From NCBI GenBank assembly GCA_947623965.1, contig CANQIF010000001.1:124001-188000 (forward strand): a stretch of 64,000 nt of DNA, given 5' to 3'. The translations under genes were made by a program, and so were the position numbers. This stretch comes from an uncultured Alistipes sp. GTDB taxonomy: Bacteria; Bacteroidota; Bacteroidia; Bacteroidales; Rikenellaceae. The notes under the pieces are model-generated. The model saw only the letters and a program-made list of their open reading frames with translations, had not been told where the DNA came from and searched no databases. Each line of letters opens with the position of its first letter. Within the stretch, counting starts at the first letter, position 1. This document shows positions 44,343 through 53,938 of this stretch, one piece after another.

Positions 44343-45485
44343 TCAATTGTATGTCAGTCGTTTCTTGAGCCGGACGAAGAGCGGCAGGTGGTCCGAGGCG
44401 GTCAGCGTGTCGGGCACCTCGTAGGAGAGGGTCTCGAAATCGTCCGAGGAGAGGATGTAATCGATGCGCAGCGCATTGAAGAAGCCGCGGAAGGTATGCG
44501 AATAGCCGTGGCCGCACTCCGAGAAGGCGTCGTTCAGGTCGCGCGCCATGCGGCGGTAGGTGTACGAGACGGGCGTGTCGTTGAAGTCGCCGCAGACGAT
44601 CCGGTAGCGCGGCGCCAGCGAATCGATGTGGGCGCGGATCGAATCGACCTGGTCGGCCCGCAGCTCGCAATTGCGGTGGATGCGCCCCACGATGCTGCGC
44701 AGCTTCTCCTCGCGCGCCGTGTCCGCCAGATACTCGTAGCGGGTGATGTAGGCATTGTCGAGGGCCGTGATGCCGGTCGACTGCAGGTGGTTGTTCACCA
44801 CGCGCACCGTGTCTTCGCCGACGAGCAGGTCGGCCCAGACCGACGATTCGGGCGTCGTGATGACCCCCGAACGCAGAATGCGGTATTTCGACAGGATCGC
44901 CTGCGCCGGCAGCCCCCCGCCCGGCAGGCCGAAGTGCGCCGTCTCGTAGCGGTCGAAGAGGCGCATGAAACGCTCCGACCGCACGGCGACGTGGTGGGCG
45001 TACTCCTGCAGGCAGACGATCTCGGGGGCGAGCTCCTCGATAAGCGCCGCGATGCGGTCAGCATTGCTGCCGCCCCCGTCGCTGTAGAGGTTGCGGACGT
45101 TGTAGCTCATGCAGCGGATCGTGGAACGGGGATAGCGCTCCGTCGGGTAGCTGCGCCGCACCTCGGGCCGCCAGAAGAGCGAGACCGAGAAGGCGCCCAG
45201 CAGCACCGGCACCAGCACGACGGCGGCCCGCTTCAACCGCCAGCGCAGGATCCAGTAGAGGGCCGCCAGGACCGTCGCCACATAGATCGCGGGGGCCACG
45301 AGCCCCAGCACCGGCAGCGCCCAGGTGTAGACGGGGTGGAGGCGGGGCACGGCGAAGACGACCACCATCAACACGGCGAGAAGGGCCGAAGCGACGGCGA
45401 CCGCGCCGTCGAGCAGCCACAGCAGCAGGCTGCGGCGCCGGGGCGCGGCACCGTAACCGTCGTTATAGTAGAAATCGTGCGACAT
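44343..45485 (-). CDS. Membrane-bound endonuclease/exonuclease/phosphatase family protein
   Basis: A 380-residue protein. Three hydrophobic segments occupy residues 18-115 (LLLWLLDGAVAVASALLAVLMVVVFAV; LGLVAPAIYVATVLAALYWIL; VVLVPVLLGAFSVSLFW). The EEP domain follows: RCMSYNVRNL, then EIVCLQEY (metal Glu), VNNHLQS, VCGDFNDTP and the C-terminal ASDHLPLFV. These are phosphoesterase signatures of the DNase I-like fold. The domain is probably periplasmic. Substrate unknown. Typical companion of rhomboid and mutL genes in Bacteroidales. Confidence 0.9.
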   Translation of the reverse strand: MSHDFYYNDGYGAAPRRRSLLLWLLDGAVAVASALLAVLMVVVFAVPRLHPVYTWALPVLGLVAPAIYVATVLAALYWILRWRLKRAAVVLVPVLLGAFSVSLFWRPEVRRSYPTERYPRSTIRCMSYNVRNLYSDGGGSNADRIAALIEELAPEIVCLQEYAHHVAVRSERFMRLFDRYETAHFGLPGGGLPAQAILSKYRILRSGVITTPESSVWADLLVGEDTVRVVNNHLQSTGITALDNAYITRYEYLADTAREEKLRSIVGRIHRNCELRADQVDSIRAHIDSLAPRYRIVCGDFNDTPVSYTYRRMARDLNDAFSECGHGYSHTFRGFFNALRIDYILSSDDFETLSYEVPDTLTASDHLPLFVRLKKRLTYN

Positions 45486-45586
45486 CGGGGGAAAAGAAAA
45501 ATCGGGGGATCGGTCGGGAGGATCGGGTCTATCGGATTTCAGGCTCTCGGGGTTTCGGGTTCAAGGGTCGGGGGAGGCCTTGCGGG

Positions 45587-46189
45587 TCAGAAGCGGAGGG
45601 TTCCGCGCTGTTTCCAGTACCAGAGCAGGCCGAGGCCCCACAGCATGCCGCCGACGTGGGCGAAGTGGGCCACCTGCCCCACGCCGCGCCAGCCGAGCAG
45701 CAGCTCGATCACGGCGTAGCCGATGACGAACCACTTGGCCTTCATCGGGATGGGGGGGATAAGAAGCATGATCGTGGCGTCGGGATGCAGCACGCCGAAG
45801 GCGAGCAGCAGCCCCATGACGGCGCCCGAGGCCCCCACTAAGAAGAGAGGCAGCTCGCCGAAGCCGAGCGCCACGAGGTACTGGACCAGGGCGGCCCCGA
45901 CGCCGCAGACGAAGTAGTAGACCAGAAAGCGCCGCGAACCGAGCTCGTATTCGAGCGTACGGCCGAACATCCACAGCGCGAACATGTTGAAGAAGAGGTG
46001 TTCCAGATTCGCGTGCAGGAACATGTAGGTGACGAACTGGTAGGTGTGGAACCAGGGGGTTCCGAGCGAGAGGGTCGCAAACGAAAGCAGCCGGTCGCCG
46101 ACGGGGAGCATCGACGTCGCCATAAAAACCAGAATGTTGATAATTATCAGGTTCTTGACGACGGGCGGCGTCTGGATGAATCGATTCAT
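45587..46189 (-). CDS. Rhomboid intramembrane serine protease
   Basis: A 200-residue protein with about six membrane helices. The catalytic Ser is in GASGAVMGLLLAFG (about 138-151) and the catalytic His in FAHVGGMLWG (about 176-185). HANLEHLFFNMFALWMFG (about 59-76) is the conserved L1-loop/TM2 region. It cleaves membrane protein segments; substrates unknown. Preceded by its own -7 box but lies in the mutL operon. Confidence 0.94.
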   Translation of the reverse strand: MNRFIQTPPVVKNLIIINILVFMATSMLPVGDRLLSFATLSLGTPWFHTYQFVTYMFLHANLEHLFFNMFALWMFGRTLEYELGSRRFLVYYFVCGVGAALVQYLVALGFGELPLFLVGASGAVMGLLLAFGVLHPDATIMLLIPPIPMKAKWFVIGYAVIELLLGWRGVGQVAHFAHVGGMLWGLGLLWYWKQRGTLRF

Positions 46190-46206
46190 GGGGCGATACG
46201 TTTTGG

Positions 46207-46214
46207 CAAAGGTA
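46207..46214 (-). promoter_or_regulatory. -7 box upstream of the rhomboid gene
   Basis: TACCTTTG on the minus strand in the 40-bp gap between mutL and the rhomboid gene. No good -33 element. Confidence 0.4.
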
Positions 46215-46229
46215 CGTTTTTTCGGGAAA

Positions 46230-48491
46230 TTATCCCAGTTTGGCGCGGAGTTCTTCGGCCGAAAATTCGGCCAGGATGCGTTTGCCGGAGGGCGAATAGG
46301 TATAGTCCCCGGCGGCGGCCAGCCGCTCGAGCAGCGCGGCGGCCTCCTCGGCCGTCAGGGTGCGGGGAGCCGACTTCGCAGCGGCGGCGGCCAGCACGGC
46401 GGCCGACCGTTCGCGCCGCACGGCGAGGGTATCGACCGGCTCGGCGAAACGCTGCAGGAGGTCGTAGAGGACCGTATCGAGCTCGCTGGCGGGCAGATCG
46501 GCCGGCAGGGCGCGCACCTCGACGGCGCCGTCGCCCGCGAAGAGAAGGTCGAAACCCAGCGCGGCCAGCTCGACGGACTGCTCCTCCAGCAGGCGGTACT
46601 CCTCGTCGGAGACGACGAGCCGCTCGGGAAAGAGAAGCGCCTGACTGACGGGGTTCGCTGTCCGGAGCTGCGTCAGGAAACGTTCGTAGGCGAGCCGCTC
46701 GAAGGCGCGGCGGATGTCGATCACCACGAAGCGCCCCCCGGCCAAGGCGCCCAAAAGGCCGCCGCCGAGCGCCACGGGCGAGCTGAAGAGAGGCCGCTCG
46801 GCCGCGATCGGGAGGGTCTGCTGGCTGCCGTCGATCGACGGCGAGGCGAAATCGACGAAGCTCTCCTCCTCCGGGGCGCCGGAGGCAACCGTTGCAGCGG
46901 CTCCAGCGTCGTCGCCCGGCTGCATGCCAGACACGATATCCGCCGGCTCTTCGGTGAGAGAGGAGAGCGCCGAAGGGATCGTCAGCTCCTCCGGATCGGC
47001 ATCGCCGTCCGGACGGAGCCCCCTCTCCCCCGCCGCTCCGCTGCCGGAGCGCTCCGGCGCATACGGCTCGATGCCGATCCGGAACGATTCGTCAGGACGG
47101 AAGACATCCGAGCGGAACCGGCGGTCGCCCGAGCGAATCTCCCCGAAGCGCGCATCGGCCGGCTGCTGCTGCCGGCCGGCACCCGAAGCCGCGCCGGCAC
47201 CCGGAACAGTTCCCGGCCCAAAACCGGCATCCGGCCCGAAGCCCGAGCCGGCGCCCGCTCCCGGAGCAGCAGCAGCGCCCGCGACGTCCGAGAGCTGCGC
47301 CTCCGCCTCCGCATCGCGGTAGGGGACGTCGAAGCCGCGGAAATCCCGGTTCGGATCGGGAGCCGACGGGTCGATGTAGGAGTCGCGGAAGGGGTTGTAG
47401 TCCTCGTTCGTGACGGCGCGCGGCTCCTCGTAGACCGCGCCGCGCTGCAACACGGGAATATCGACGTTGCGGTCGCTGTCGAAGTCCATCATCGGCACGG
47501 TGCCCGACTTGGCGAGCGTCTCGCGCACGGCGGCATTCAGAATTTGCCAGACAGCCTCCTCGTCGGCGAACTTCACCTCCGTCTTCTGCGGATGGATGTT
47601 GACGTCGATGCGCGAGGGGTCGATCGTGAAGAAGAGGAACCACGAGGGCTGCGCCGACTGCGGGATCAGCTTCTCGTAGGCGCGCAGGATGGCGCTGGCA
47701 AGGTAGGGGCTGCGGAAATAGCGGCCGTTCACGAAGAGATACTGCTCCGCATTGCGCTGCCGGGCGGCCAACGGACGGCCGATGAAGCCGCGGAGCGAGG
47801 CGATCGAGGTCGAGGCATCGACGTCGAGCAGGTTCTGCTTGATCGAGCGCCCCACCAGATCGACGATGCGCCCCGCGAGCGAGGTCGCCGCGAGGCGGTA
47901 GAGGGGGGCGTCGTTGGCGTAGAGCTCGAAGGCCACCTCCGGATAGCAGAGGGCCACGCGCTGGAACTCGGTCTTGATCTGTTTGGCCGACGTCGTGCTC
48001 TTTTCGAGGAAGCGGCGCCGGGCGGGAACGTTGTAGAAGAGGTTGCGGACGAAGAACTGCGACCCTGCGGGGCAGGCCGCGGCCCGCTGCGCGACGACGA
48101 CACCGCCGTGAATCTCGACCTCGGTGCCCAGCTCGTCCTCCGCCTGGCGCGTGCGCAGCTCGACCTGCGCGACCGCCGCGATCGAGGCGAGGGCTTCGCC
48201 GCGGAAGCCGAAGGTCCGGAGGGCGTAGATATCCTCGGCCGACCGGATCTTCGAGGTAGCGTGGCGGTCGAAGGCCATGCGGGCGTCGATCGCCGACATG
48301 CCGCAGCCGTCGTCGACGATCTGGATGAGCTCCTTGCCGCCGTCGCGGAAGTTGACCTTCACCGTGCGGGCGCCGGCGTCGATGGCGTTCTCCATCATCT
48401 CCTTGACGACCGAGGCGGGGCGGTTGACCACCTCGCCGGCGGCGATCTGGTTGGCTACCACCTCGGGCAGCAGTCGGATTTTATCGGCCAT
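46230..48491 (-). CDS. mutL: DNA mismatch repair protein MutL
   Basis: A 753-residue protein. The N-terminal GHKL ATPase is complete: EMMENAIDAGA, IVDDGCGMS and LRTFGFRGEALASI. Residues about 330-550 are a long low-complexity linker rich in Gly/Ala/Pro/Asp (for example GAAAAPGAGAGSGFGPDAGFG). This explains the length above the usual 600-650. In the C-terminal dimerisation domain, the position of the endonuclease motif DQHAxxExxxxE reads DIRRAFERLAYE: the Q-H-A are lost. The protein may therefore lack the metal-dependent nicking activity. Operon order 146-residue protein, mutL, rhomboid, EEP, YhcH. Confidence 0.94.
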   Translation of the reverse strand: MADKIRLLPEVVANQIAAGEVVNRPASVVKEMMENAIDAGARTVKVNFRDGGKELIQIVDDGCGMSAIDARMAFDRHATSKIRSAEDIYALRTFGFRGEALASIAAVAQVELRTRQAEDELGTEVEIHGGVVVAQRAAACPAGSQFFVRNLFYNVPARRRFLEKSTTSAKQIKTEFQRVALCYPEVAFELYANDAPLYRLAATSLAGRIVDLVGRSIKQNLLDVDASTSIASLRGFIGRPLAARQRNAEQYLFVNGRYFRSPYLASAILRAYEKLIPQSAQPSWFLFFTIDPSRIDVNIHPQKTEVKFADEEAVWQILNAAVRETLAKSGTVPMMDFDSDRNVDIPVLQRGAVYEEPRAVTNEDYNPFRDSYIDPSAPDPNRDFRGFDVPYRDAEAEAQLSDVAGAAAAPGAGAGSGFGPDAGFGPGTVPGAGAASGAGRQQQPADARFGEIRSGDRRFRSDVFRPDESFRIGIEPYAPERSGSGAAGERGLRPDGDADPEELTIPSALSSLTEEPADIVSGMQPGDDAGAAATVASGAPEEESFVDFASPSIDGSQQTLPIAAERPLFSSPVALGGGLLGALAGGRFVVIDIRRAFERLAYERFLTQLRTANPVSQALLFPERLVVSDEEYRLLEEQSVELAALGFDLLFAGDGAVEVRALPADLPASELDTVLYDLLQRFAEPVDTLAVRRERSAAVLAAAAAKSAPRTLTAEEAAALLERLAAAGDYTYSPSGKRILAEFSAEELRAKLG

Positions 48492-48534
48492 CGTCTGTTC
48501 GCTGTTTTTTCGGGGTTGTCGGAATCGGGGGCGG

Positions 48535-48975
48535 TCACTCCTCCCGGTAGTCGTTGGGGACGATCGTGATGGGCTGCGCCTGCCACTCCACGTCGCTGAT
48601 GCCCTCCTGGTCGAAGGCGTCGGTGCGCGCCCGGCGCGGCTGCCCGCTCCGCACCGGCGCCTGCTGCGCCTGGCGGAAGACCTCGACCAGCCGCGGGTAG
48701 AGGATCGCGATGAAGAGCAGAAGCAGCGCCGCCCCAAGCACCAGTTTCCAGATCGAGCGGTTGCGGTCGCCGCTCTCCGCGGCGCGGCGGGCGGCGCGGG
48801 CCTCGCGCTGCGTGCGGATATACTGCCCGGGGGCGTAGGGACGGTCGGCATCCTCCGTCCGCTCGCCGCGCAGCTCGGCGCGGCGCTGTTCGCGCGCCTC
48901 CTTCTCGGGATCGAAGTAGCGCGGGATGTAGTTGAATTTGTTCGCGTGCCGCTTGTGGGGTGAAAAGAGGCCCAT
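48535..48975 (-). CDS. Single-pass membrane protein upstream of mutL, function unknown
   Basis: A 146-residue protein. A basic/acidic N-terminal half (HKRHANKFNYIPRYFDPEKEAREQRRAEL) is followed by one transmembrane helix (about 76-95, LVLGAALLLLFIAILYP) and a polar C-terminal tail. A recurrent neighbour of mutL in Bacteroidales, but without an assigned role. First gene of a five-gene operon, 43 bp before mutL. Confidence 0.8.
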   Translation of the reverse strand: MGLFSPHKRHANKFNYIPRYFDPEKEAREQRRAELRGERTEDADRPYAPGQYIRTQREARAARRAAESGDRNRSIWKLVLGAALLLLFIAILYPRLVEVFRQAQQAPVRSGQPRRARTDAFDQEGISDVEWQAQPITIVPNDYREE

Positions 48976-49254
48976 CTCGTCGTCGGATTAAAGGTGAAAC
49001 ATAAAAAGCGGAAAAGCGGAGCCCAATGCCGCCGCCAAACGCGCCGAAGCCGAAAGCCGCCCCGGATAACCGCCGGGGAATCGCCGGAAGTTTTCGGAAC
49101 AGCCGGGAATTGCCGGGAATCATCCGGAATGCCGCCCGGGGGAGCCGCTATCCGGAAACCTCACCGGAAGCCCCCGTCCGGAAGTCGCAGCCGCACGCCG
49201 CAGCCCTCAAACTGCCGCCCGGCCACGGCTTCCTCGGCATTCCCGGCCCTGCCG
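48976..49254. other. Intergenic CCGG-rich stretch
   Basis: Lies between the divergent/convergent ends of the mutL operon and dnaJ. It carries many dispersed CCGGAA / CCGGGAAT words (about 49060-49180). It does not match the variable-hairpin repeat family and shows no credible gene. Confidence 0.5.
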
Positions 49255-50409
49255 CTACCGGAAGAAGTTCTTCATCCGTTCGAAGATGTTCTGCTCCCTG
49301 ACCGGCGCCGCCTGCTGGAACGAAGGCGAAGCGGCCAGCTTCTCGACCAGCTTCTTCTCGTCGGAGGTCAGCTTGTCGGGAATCGTGATGTCGACCACCA
49401 CCAGTTCGTCGCCGCGGCCGTAGCCGTTCACGTCGGGCAGCCCCTTGCCGCCGAGGCGCAGCACCTTGCCGGCGTGCGTTCCCGGGGCGATCTTGATCTT
49501 GGCGCGGCCGTCGACCGTCGGCACCTCGACCGTGCCGCCCAGCAGCGCCGTCGTCACGGTGATGTTCAGGTTGTGGATGAGGTCGTTGCCGTCGCGCAGC
49601 AGCTCGGTGTTGGGCTCCTCCTCGATGAGGACCTGCAGGTCGCCGTTTACGCCGCCGTGGCGGGCCGCATTGCCCTTGCCCGAGACCGTGAGGACCATTC
49701 CCTCGCCGACGCCGGCCGGGATCTGGATCTCGACCACCTCCTGGCCGCGCAGCGTTCCCTCGCCGGAGCACTTGTCGCACTTGGCCGTGATGACCTTGCC
49801 CGTGCCGCCGCAGGTCGGGCAGACGCTCTGCATCTGCATCCGGCCGAAGAAGGAGTTCTCCATCCGCACGACGTAGCCCGAGCCGTTGCAGGTTTGGCAG
49901 GTGCCGTACGACGAACTGTCCCTGGCCCCCGTGCCGCCACACTTGTCGCAGGCGACCGTCTTGTTGATCTTGAGCTTTTTGGTCACCCCTTCGGCGATCT
50001 CCTGCAGCGAAAGGCGCACCTTGATGCGGATGTCCGAGCCGCGGTTCACCGTGCGGCCGCCGCCCGACGAGCGGAAGCCGCCCCCGAAGTGGCCGCCGAA
50101 GATGTCGCCGAACTGCGAGAAGATATCCTCCATCGAGAAGCCGCCGAAGCCGCCTCCGTAGCCGGCACCGCCCGCCGCGCCGCTCATGCCGGCGTGGCCG
50201 AACTGGTCGTAGCGGGCGCGCTTGTCGGGATTCGACAGCACGTCGTAGGCTTCGGCCGCCTCCTTGAACTTCTCCTCGGCCTCCTTGTCGCCCGGATTCT
50301 TGTCGGGGTGATACTTGATCGCCGCCTTGCGGTAGGCCTTCTTTATTTCGTCGGCATTGGCGTTCTTCGCGACGCCCAACACCTCGTAGTAGTCTCTTTT
50401 CTCTGCCAT
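49255..50409 (-). CDS. dnaJ: Chaperone protein DnaJ
   Basis: A type I J-protein of 384 residues. The J domain (1-70) contains the HPD motif ([10 protein letters not shown]). The Gly/Phe-rich region follows (about 72-115), with the zinc domain at about 150-220: [28 protein letters not shown] and CDKCSGEGT. Then come the two C-terminal substrate-binding domains. Stimulates DnaK ATPase. It lies three bases after grpE; dnaK is not in the window. Confidence 0.97.
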   Translation of the reverse strand: MAEKRDYYEVLGVAKNANADEIKKAYRKAAIKYHPDKNPGDKEAEEKFKEAAEAYDVLSNPDKRARYDQFGHAGMSGAAGGAGYGGGFGGFSMEDIFSQFGDIFGGHFGGGFRSSGGGRTVNRGSDIRIKVRLSLQEIAEGVTKKLKINKTVACDKCGGTGARDSSSYGTCQTCNGSGYVVRMENSFFGRMQMQSVCPTCGGTGKVITAKCDKCSGEGTLRGQEVVEIQIPAGVGEGMVLTVSGKGNAARHGGVNGDLQVLIEEEPNTELLRDGNDLIHNLNITVTTALLGGTVEVPTVDGRAKIKIAPGTHAGKVLRLGGKGLPDVNGYGRGDELVVVDITIPDKLTSDEKKLVEKLAASPSFQQAAPVREQNIFERMKNFFR

Positions 50410-50412
50410 CTC

Positions 50413-51021
50413 TTACTCTCCCACTACAACCTTGGCAAAACGCAGTACTCGTTCGCCCAACCGGTACCCGGTCTGCACGACGTCGATCACCTTGCCCTTT
50501 TTCTCCTCGCCGGCGGCGAACCGCGCCACGGCCTCGGCGACCTCCTCGTCGAACTCCTTGTCCACGACCTCGATCTCCGTCACGCCGCGCTGCCGCAGCG
50601 CCTCGGTGAACTTCTGCGCGATGAGCTCCACGCCCCGGCGCACCGCCTCGGCATCGGCCGACTTCTCCATGGCCGTCAGCGCCCGCTGCACGTCGTCGCG
50701 CACGGGCAGCATCGCCAGCAGCACCTCGCGACCGCCCGTCTCGACAAGCTCCATCTTCTCGCGCAGGGTGCGCTTGCGGTAGTTGTCGAACTCGGCCTGC
50801 AGCCGCAGGTACTTGTCCTTCCAGGCGGCCGCCTCCTCGGCGAGCTTCGCTGCCGCGTCGGCCGGCGCTGCGTCGGCAGCATCTGCCATCGTGTCAGCTG
50901 CAGCCGCCTCTTCGTCTGCCACTTTGGCACCCGCCTCCTCTTCGCACGAGGAGGAGCTGCTGCCGCCGGCCTCCTTTTCGTCGTCGCCAACAGCCTCGTT
51001 ATAAATCTTTTCCTTTTCCAT
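50413..51021 (-). CDS. grpE: Nucleotide exchange factor GrpE
   Basis: A 202-residue DnaK nucleotide-exchange factor. The long acidic/Ala-rich N-terminal tail (about 1-70) is followed by the dimerising helix (WKDKYLRLQAEFDNYRKRTLREKMEL) and the beta domain (KVIDVVQTGYRLGERVLRFAKVVVGE). MEKEKIYNEA at 51021 is preferred; an in-frame ATG 48 bp upstream would add a less family-like stretch. Co-transcribed with dnaJ. Confidence 0.94.
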   Translation of the reverse strand: MEKEKIYNEAVGDDEKEAGGSSSSSCEEEAGAKVADEEAAAADTMADAADAAPADAAAKLAEEAAAWKDKYLRLQAEFDNYRKRTLREKMELVETGGREVLLAMLPVRDDVQRALTAMEKSADAEAVRRGVELIAQKFTEALRQRGVTEIEVVDKEFDEEVAEAVARFAAGEEKKGKVIDVVQTGYRLGERVLRFAKVVVGE

Positions 51022-51087
51022 ATCCGGTTGTTTTCGTTTATTTTCCTCTCTTATTTGCACAAATTGCATACCACCCGGCCCGGGGCC

Positions 51088-51804
51088 CTATCCGATGCCG
51101 AAAATGGCGGGATGCCGCTGCAGATCGGGCACTTCGGCGCACCGCCACTCGGCCACCGTCCGCATCGCGATCCGCTCGTCGGGGGCCGTCAAATCGGCCG
51201 CCACCAGCAGCCGCGTGTCGGGCTGCAGGCTTTGCAGCAGCTCCCCGAAGAGCTTCGCGTTGCGATAGGGGGCTTCGATGAAGAGCTGCGTCTGCCGCTC
51301 GGTGCGGGCCCACCGCTCGTAATGGCGGATCGCCCGCTGCCGCTCGGGCCCCTTGACGGGCAGGTAACCGTTGAAAGCGAACGACTGGCCGTTCAGCCCC
51401 GAGGCCATCATCGCCAGAATGATCGACGAAGGGCCCACGAGGGGCACCACGCGGATGCCCCGCCGGTGCGCCGCCTCGACGACCAAGGCCCCGGGATCGG
51501 CGACGCCCGGCACCCCCGCCTCGGAGATCACCCCGGCCGAACGGCCCGCCAACAGCGGGTCGAGCAGGGCTTCGACGGCAGCGCCCGCCGCCGTATGTTC
51601 GTTCAGCTCGCGAAATTCGAGCGCATCGATCCGAAGCTCCGGCACCGCCCGCGCCAGGAAGCGGCGCGCCGTGCGCGTCTGCTCGACGATGAAGTAGTCG
51701 AGCGAGGCCATGACGGCGCGGTTGCCCGCCGGCAACACCTCCCAGGGGGCCGTGGCGTCCGAAATCGGACAAGGGATCAAATAGAGGGTTCCAGGTTTCA
51801 ACAC
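51088..51804 (-). CDS. SAM-dependent methyltransferase of the RsmI/tetrapyrrole-methylase family
   Basis: A 238-residue protein. LYLIPCPISD (N-terminal), EAGVPGVADPGALVVEAAHRRGIRVVPLVGPSS and FNGYLPVKGPER mark the RsmI-type fold, which 2'-O-methylates C1402 of 16S rRNA in standard members. Sequence details (PISD rather than PIGN; GVPGVADPG) match the divergent Bacteroidota paralogue group, so the exact target is uncertain. The start is set at GTG 51804 (or TTG 51801), because the frame upstream reads through repeat cluster 9. Located 66 bp upstream of grpE. Confidence 0.82.
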   Translation of the reverse strand: MLKPGTLYLIPCPISDATAPWEVLPAGNRAVMASLDYFIVEQTRTARRFLARAVPELRIDALEFRELNEHTAAGAAVEALLDPLLAGRSAGVISEAGVPGVADPGALVVEAAHRRGIRVVPLVGPSSIILAMMASGLNGQSFAFNGYLPVKGPERQRAIRHYERWARTERQTQLFIEAPYRNAKLFGELLQSLQPDTRLLVAADLTAPDERIAMRTVAEWRCAEVPDLQRHPAIFGIG

Positions 51805-51837
51805 GGGTTTCGTATTTTTATTTTTTCTCCAGTTTCT

Positions 51838-52572
51838 GCGGGGCGGAGGCTGCGAAGAAGCGGCGCGAAGCGGACCTGCGGGTCTTTGCTGCCGGAGGCT
51901 GCGGAGCACCGATGCCTGCGGCATCCGTTCTTGTCCGGGCCAGCCCGCAGCCGAGCGGACGGGCTTGCGACCAGAAGGAGCAGCCCTCCGCCCGGGGGCG
52001 GTTGCGGGCTGCCGACGTCTGCGACGTCGTGTTTGCCGCAAGGAATCACAACCGCAAGGCACCCACAAGCTGCCGGTCGCTATGCGACCGAGCTCGACAC
52101 AAAGCATTTCGCGACGAACAGCAGCAAAAGGCGGCTGCGGGCTGCGGCGGTTCCATTTGGAACCGCAAATTCAAAATCACAAACTCGGGACGCAGCCTGC
52201 GGAGGTCGCGCATGTTCGGCAACGAGCTGCGGGCCTCCGCCGCCCCCAGGCTGCGGCCCGCTCGGCCTTTCCAAGGCCGAGATTCCGCTATTCCGCTTCA
52301 ACCTTCGCCCTCGGGCCGCGGCTTGCGAAGCGCACGCAAACGAGCAGACGCGAGCTGCGGGCCTTCGCGGGGCGAAGCTGCGGCCCGCTGCGGCTTCGTT
52401 GAAGCCGCAAATTTAAAATCGAATACATTCTCTTTATTTTCGGGTAGCAGCCTGAGGAGGTCGCCAGCGACGCCAAGGAGCTACGGGCCTTCGCCGCCCC
52501 CAGGCTGCGGCCCGCACGGCCTTTCCAAGGCCGAAATATATCATTCCAAACAGCTGGCTTCAGACTGCCGTC
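51838..52572 (+). repeat. GC-rich variable-hairpin intergenic repeat, cluster 9 (contains inverted-repeat arm)
   Basis: At least six units. Short stems: GATGCC/GGCATC (near 51912), CGACGTC/GACGTCG (52013-52029), CGGTCGC/GCGACCG (near 52075) and GCGGTTCC/GGAACCGC (near 52147). Further stems: TCGGCCTT/AAGGCCGA (near 52261), TGCGGCTTC/GAAGCCGCA (near 52389) and CGGCCTT/AAGGCCG (near 52516). Positions 52006-52177 recur, inverted and almost identical, at 58522-58693. The gap holds no credible gene. Confidence 0.85.
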
Positions 52573-52583
52573 CGCCCCCCCTG

Positions 52584-53408
52584 TCAGCTGATCCCGAACT
52601 CGCGCAGGGTGTCGTTGAGCGAGGTTTTCTTGTCGGTCGATTTCTTGCGGCGGCCGATGATGAGGGCGCACGAGACGCTGTATTCCCCGGCGGGGAACTG
52701 TTTGCGGTAGCTGCCGGGCACGACCACCGAGCAGGGCGGCACATAGCCCTTGTAGGTAACGGGCTCCGCTCCCGTGACGTCGATGATGTGGGTCGAACCG
52801 GTGATGACCGTATTCGAGCCGAGCACCGCCTCGCGGCAGACGCGGGCCCCCTCGACGACGATCGAGCGCGAGCCGATGAAGCAGTTGTCCTCGATGATGA
52901 CCGGGGCCGCCTGCACGGGCTCGAGCACGCCGCCGATCCCCACGCCGCCCGAGAGATGGACATGCTTGCCGATCTGGGCGCACGAGCCGACCGTGGCCCA
53001 CGTGTCGACCATCGTGCCCGTGTCCACGTAGGCCCCGATGTTGACGTACGAGGGCATCAGGATGGCTCCCGGGGCGATGTAGGCGCCGTAGCGCGCCACG
53101 GCCGACGGTACGGCGCGGACCCCGAGACGGTCATAGTCGTGTTTGAGCTCCATCTTGTCGAACCATTCGAGTTCGCCCCCCTGCATCTTGCGCATGGGCT
53201 GGATCGGGAAGTAGAGCAGCACGGCCTTCTTGACCCACTCGTTCACCCGCCATTCGTGCTGCCCGGGATCGAGGGGTTCGGCCGTGCGCAGCTCGCCGGC
53301 GTCTACGAGACGGATCGCTTCGCGGATCGCCGCGTCGGTCTCGGGCTCCTTGAGACGGCTGCGATCCTCCCAGGCCGCCTCGATGCTTCGTTTGAGTGCT
53401 TCGTACAT
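52584..53408 (-). CDS. dapD: 2,3,4,5-tetrahydropyridine-2,6-dicarboxylate N-succinyltransferase
   Basis: Succinylase-branch enzyme of lysine/diaminopimelate synthesis, upstream of DapF. In 274 residues: an N-terminal helical domain (MYEALKRSIEAAWEDR), then a left-handed beta-helix with hexapeptide repeats (about 100-240: IAPGAILMPSYVNIGAYVDTGTMVDTWATVGS). A C-terminal CoA-binding region ends DTLREFGIS. A minus-strand TACCTTTG box lies just upstream of the start. Confidence 0.95.
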   Translation of the reverse strand: MYEALKRSIEAAWEDRSRLKEPETDAAIREAIRLVDAGELRTAEPLDPGQHEWRVNEWVKKAVLLYFPIQPMRKMQGGELEWFDKMELKHDYDRLGVRAVPSAVARYGAYIAPGAILMPSYVNIGAYVDTGTMVDTWATVGSCAQIGKHVHLSGGVGIGGVLEPVQAAPVIIEDNCFIGSRSIVVEGARVCREAVLGSNTVITGSTHIIDVTGAEPVTYKGYVPPCSVVVPGSYRKQFPAGEYSVSCALIIGRRKKSTDKKTSLNDTLREFGIS

Positions 53409-53430
53409 CTTTCGTCGTGTTTTGACGAGC

Positions 53431-53438
53431 CAAAGGTA
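53431..53438 (-). promoter_or_regulatory. -7 box upstream of dapD
   Basis: TACCTTTG on the minus strand, 23 bp before the dapD ATG. Confidence 0.5.
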
Positions 53439-53524
53439 ACGAATTTTTCGCTTTTTTTCGTGCGGTGCGGCGCGTGTTGTTCGGGACGGAATCCCGGAAA
53501 AATCGGCCGTTTCACTTTTTTGAG

Positions 53525-53672
53525 TATCTTTTGTAGATATGTCGCCTCGGCAATGCACAAATAAATTTGGCATTGCGCTCGACTTTTTCGTGTCTTTGGC
53601 TTCGCCTTAGATACTGCGCCTCGGCAAAATACAAATAAATTTGCTTTTGCTCTCGGCTTTTTCGTATCTTTG
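53525..53672 (+). promoter_or_regulatory. Tandem promoter-bearing repeat units ahead of the islet
   Basis: TATCTTTTG (53525-53533), TGTCTTTG (53591-53598) and TATCTTTG (53665-53672). The last two are 74 bp apart within matching repeat sequence (CTCGGCAAAATACAAATAAATTTGC...CTCGGC). They point toward the phase-variable gene. The 53673-53938 leader (about 265 nt) shows no credible gene. Confidence 0.7.
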
Positions 53673-53938
53673 TGTCCGGATTGAGCGAAACTCGCTTTGA
53701 GCCGACCTCGATCCGGAACATCGAAGAAGCGTTATGGCGATCTTGCAGATGAATGCCCGGTGCATTTTCCCGGCGGATCCGGAGTCGCCGCACGGCCGTT
53801 GCGCGGCAGCGCGCGGAGGGCTGCTCGATTCCTGTTTCGCGCCGAATTTTCCGGGGCCTTCGTTTCGGGGAGGCATTGCTGTTTCACGCTTCCTGTTTTA
53901 TCAAAGCCTTAAAGGAACAGTGTAGGCAAAAAAGAACT

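Noticed and set aside
53734..53925. Short reading frame in the leader of the gated islet gene
   Set aside because: It lies within the 5' leader, has no recognisable features and is not clearly initiated; treated as non-coding.
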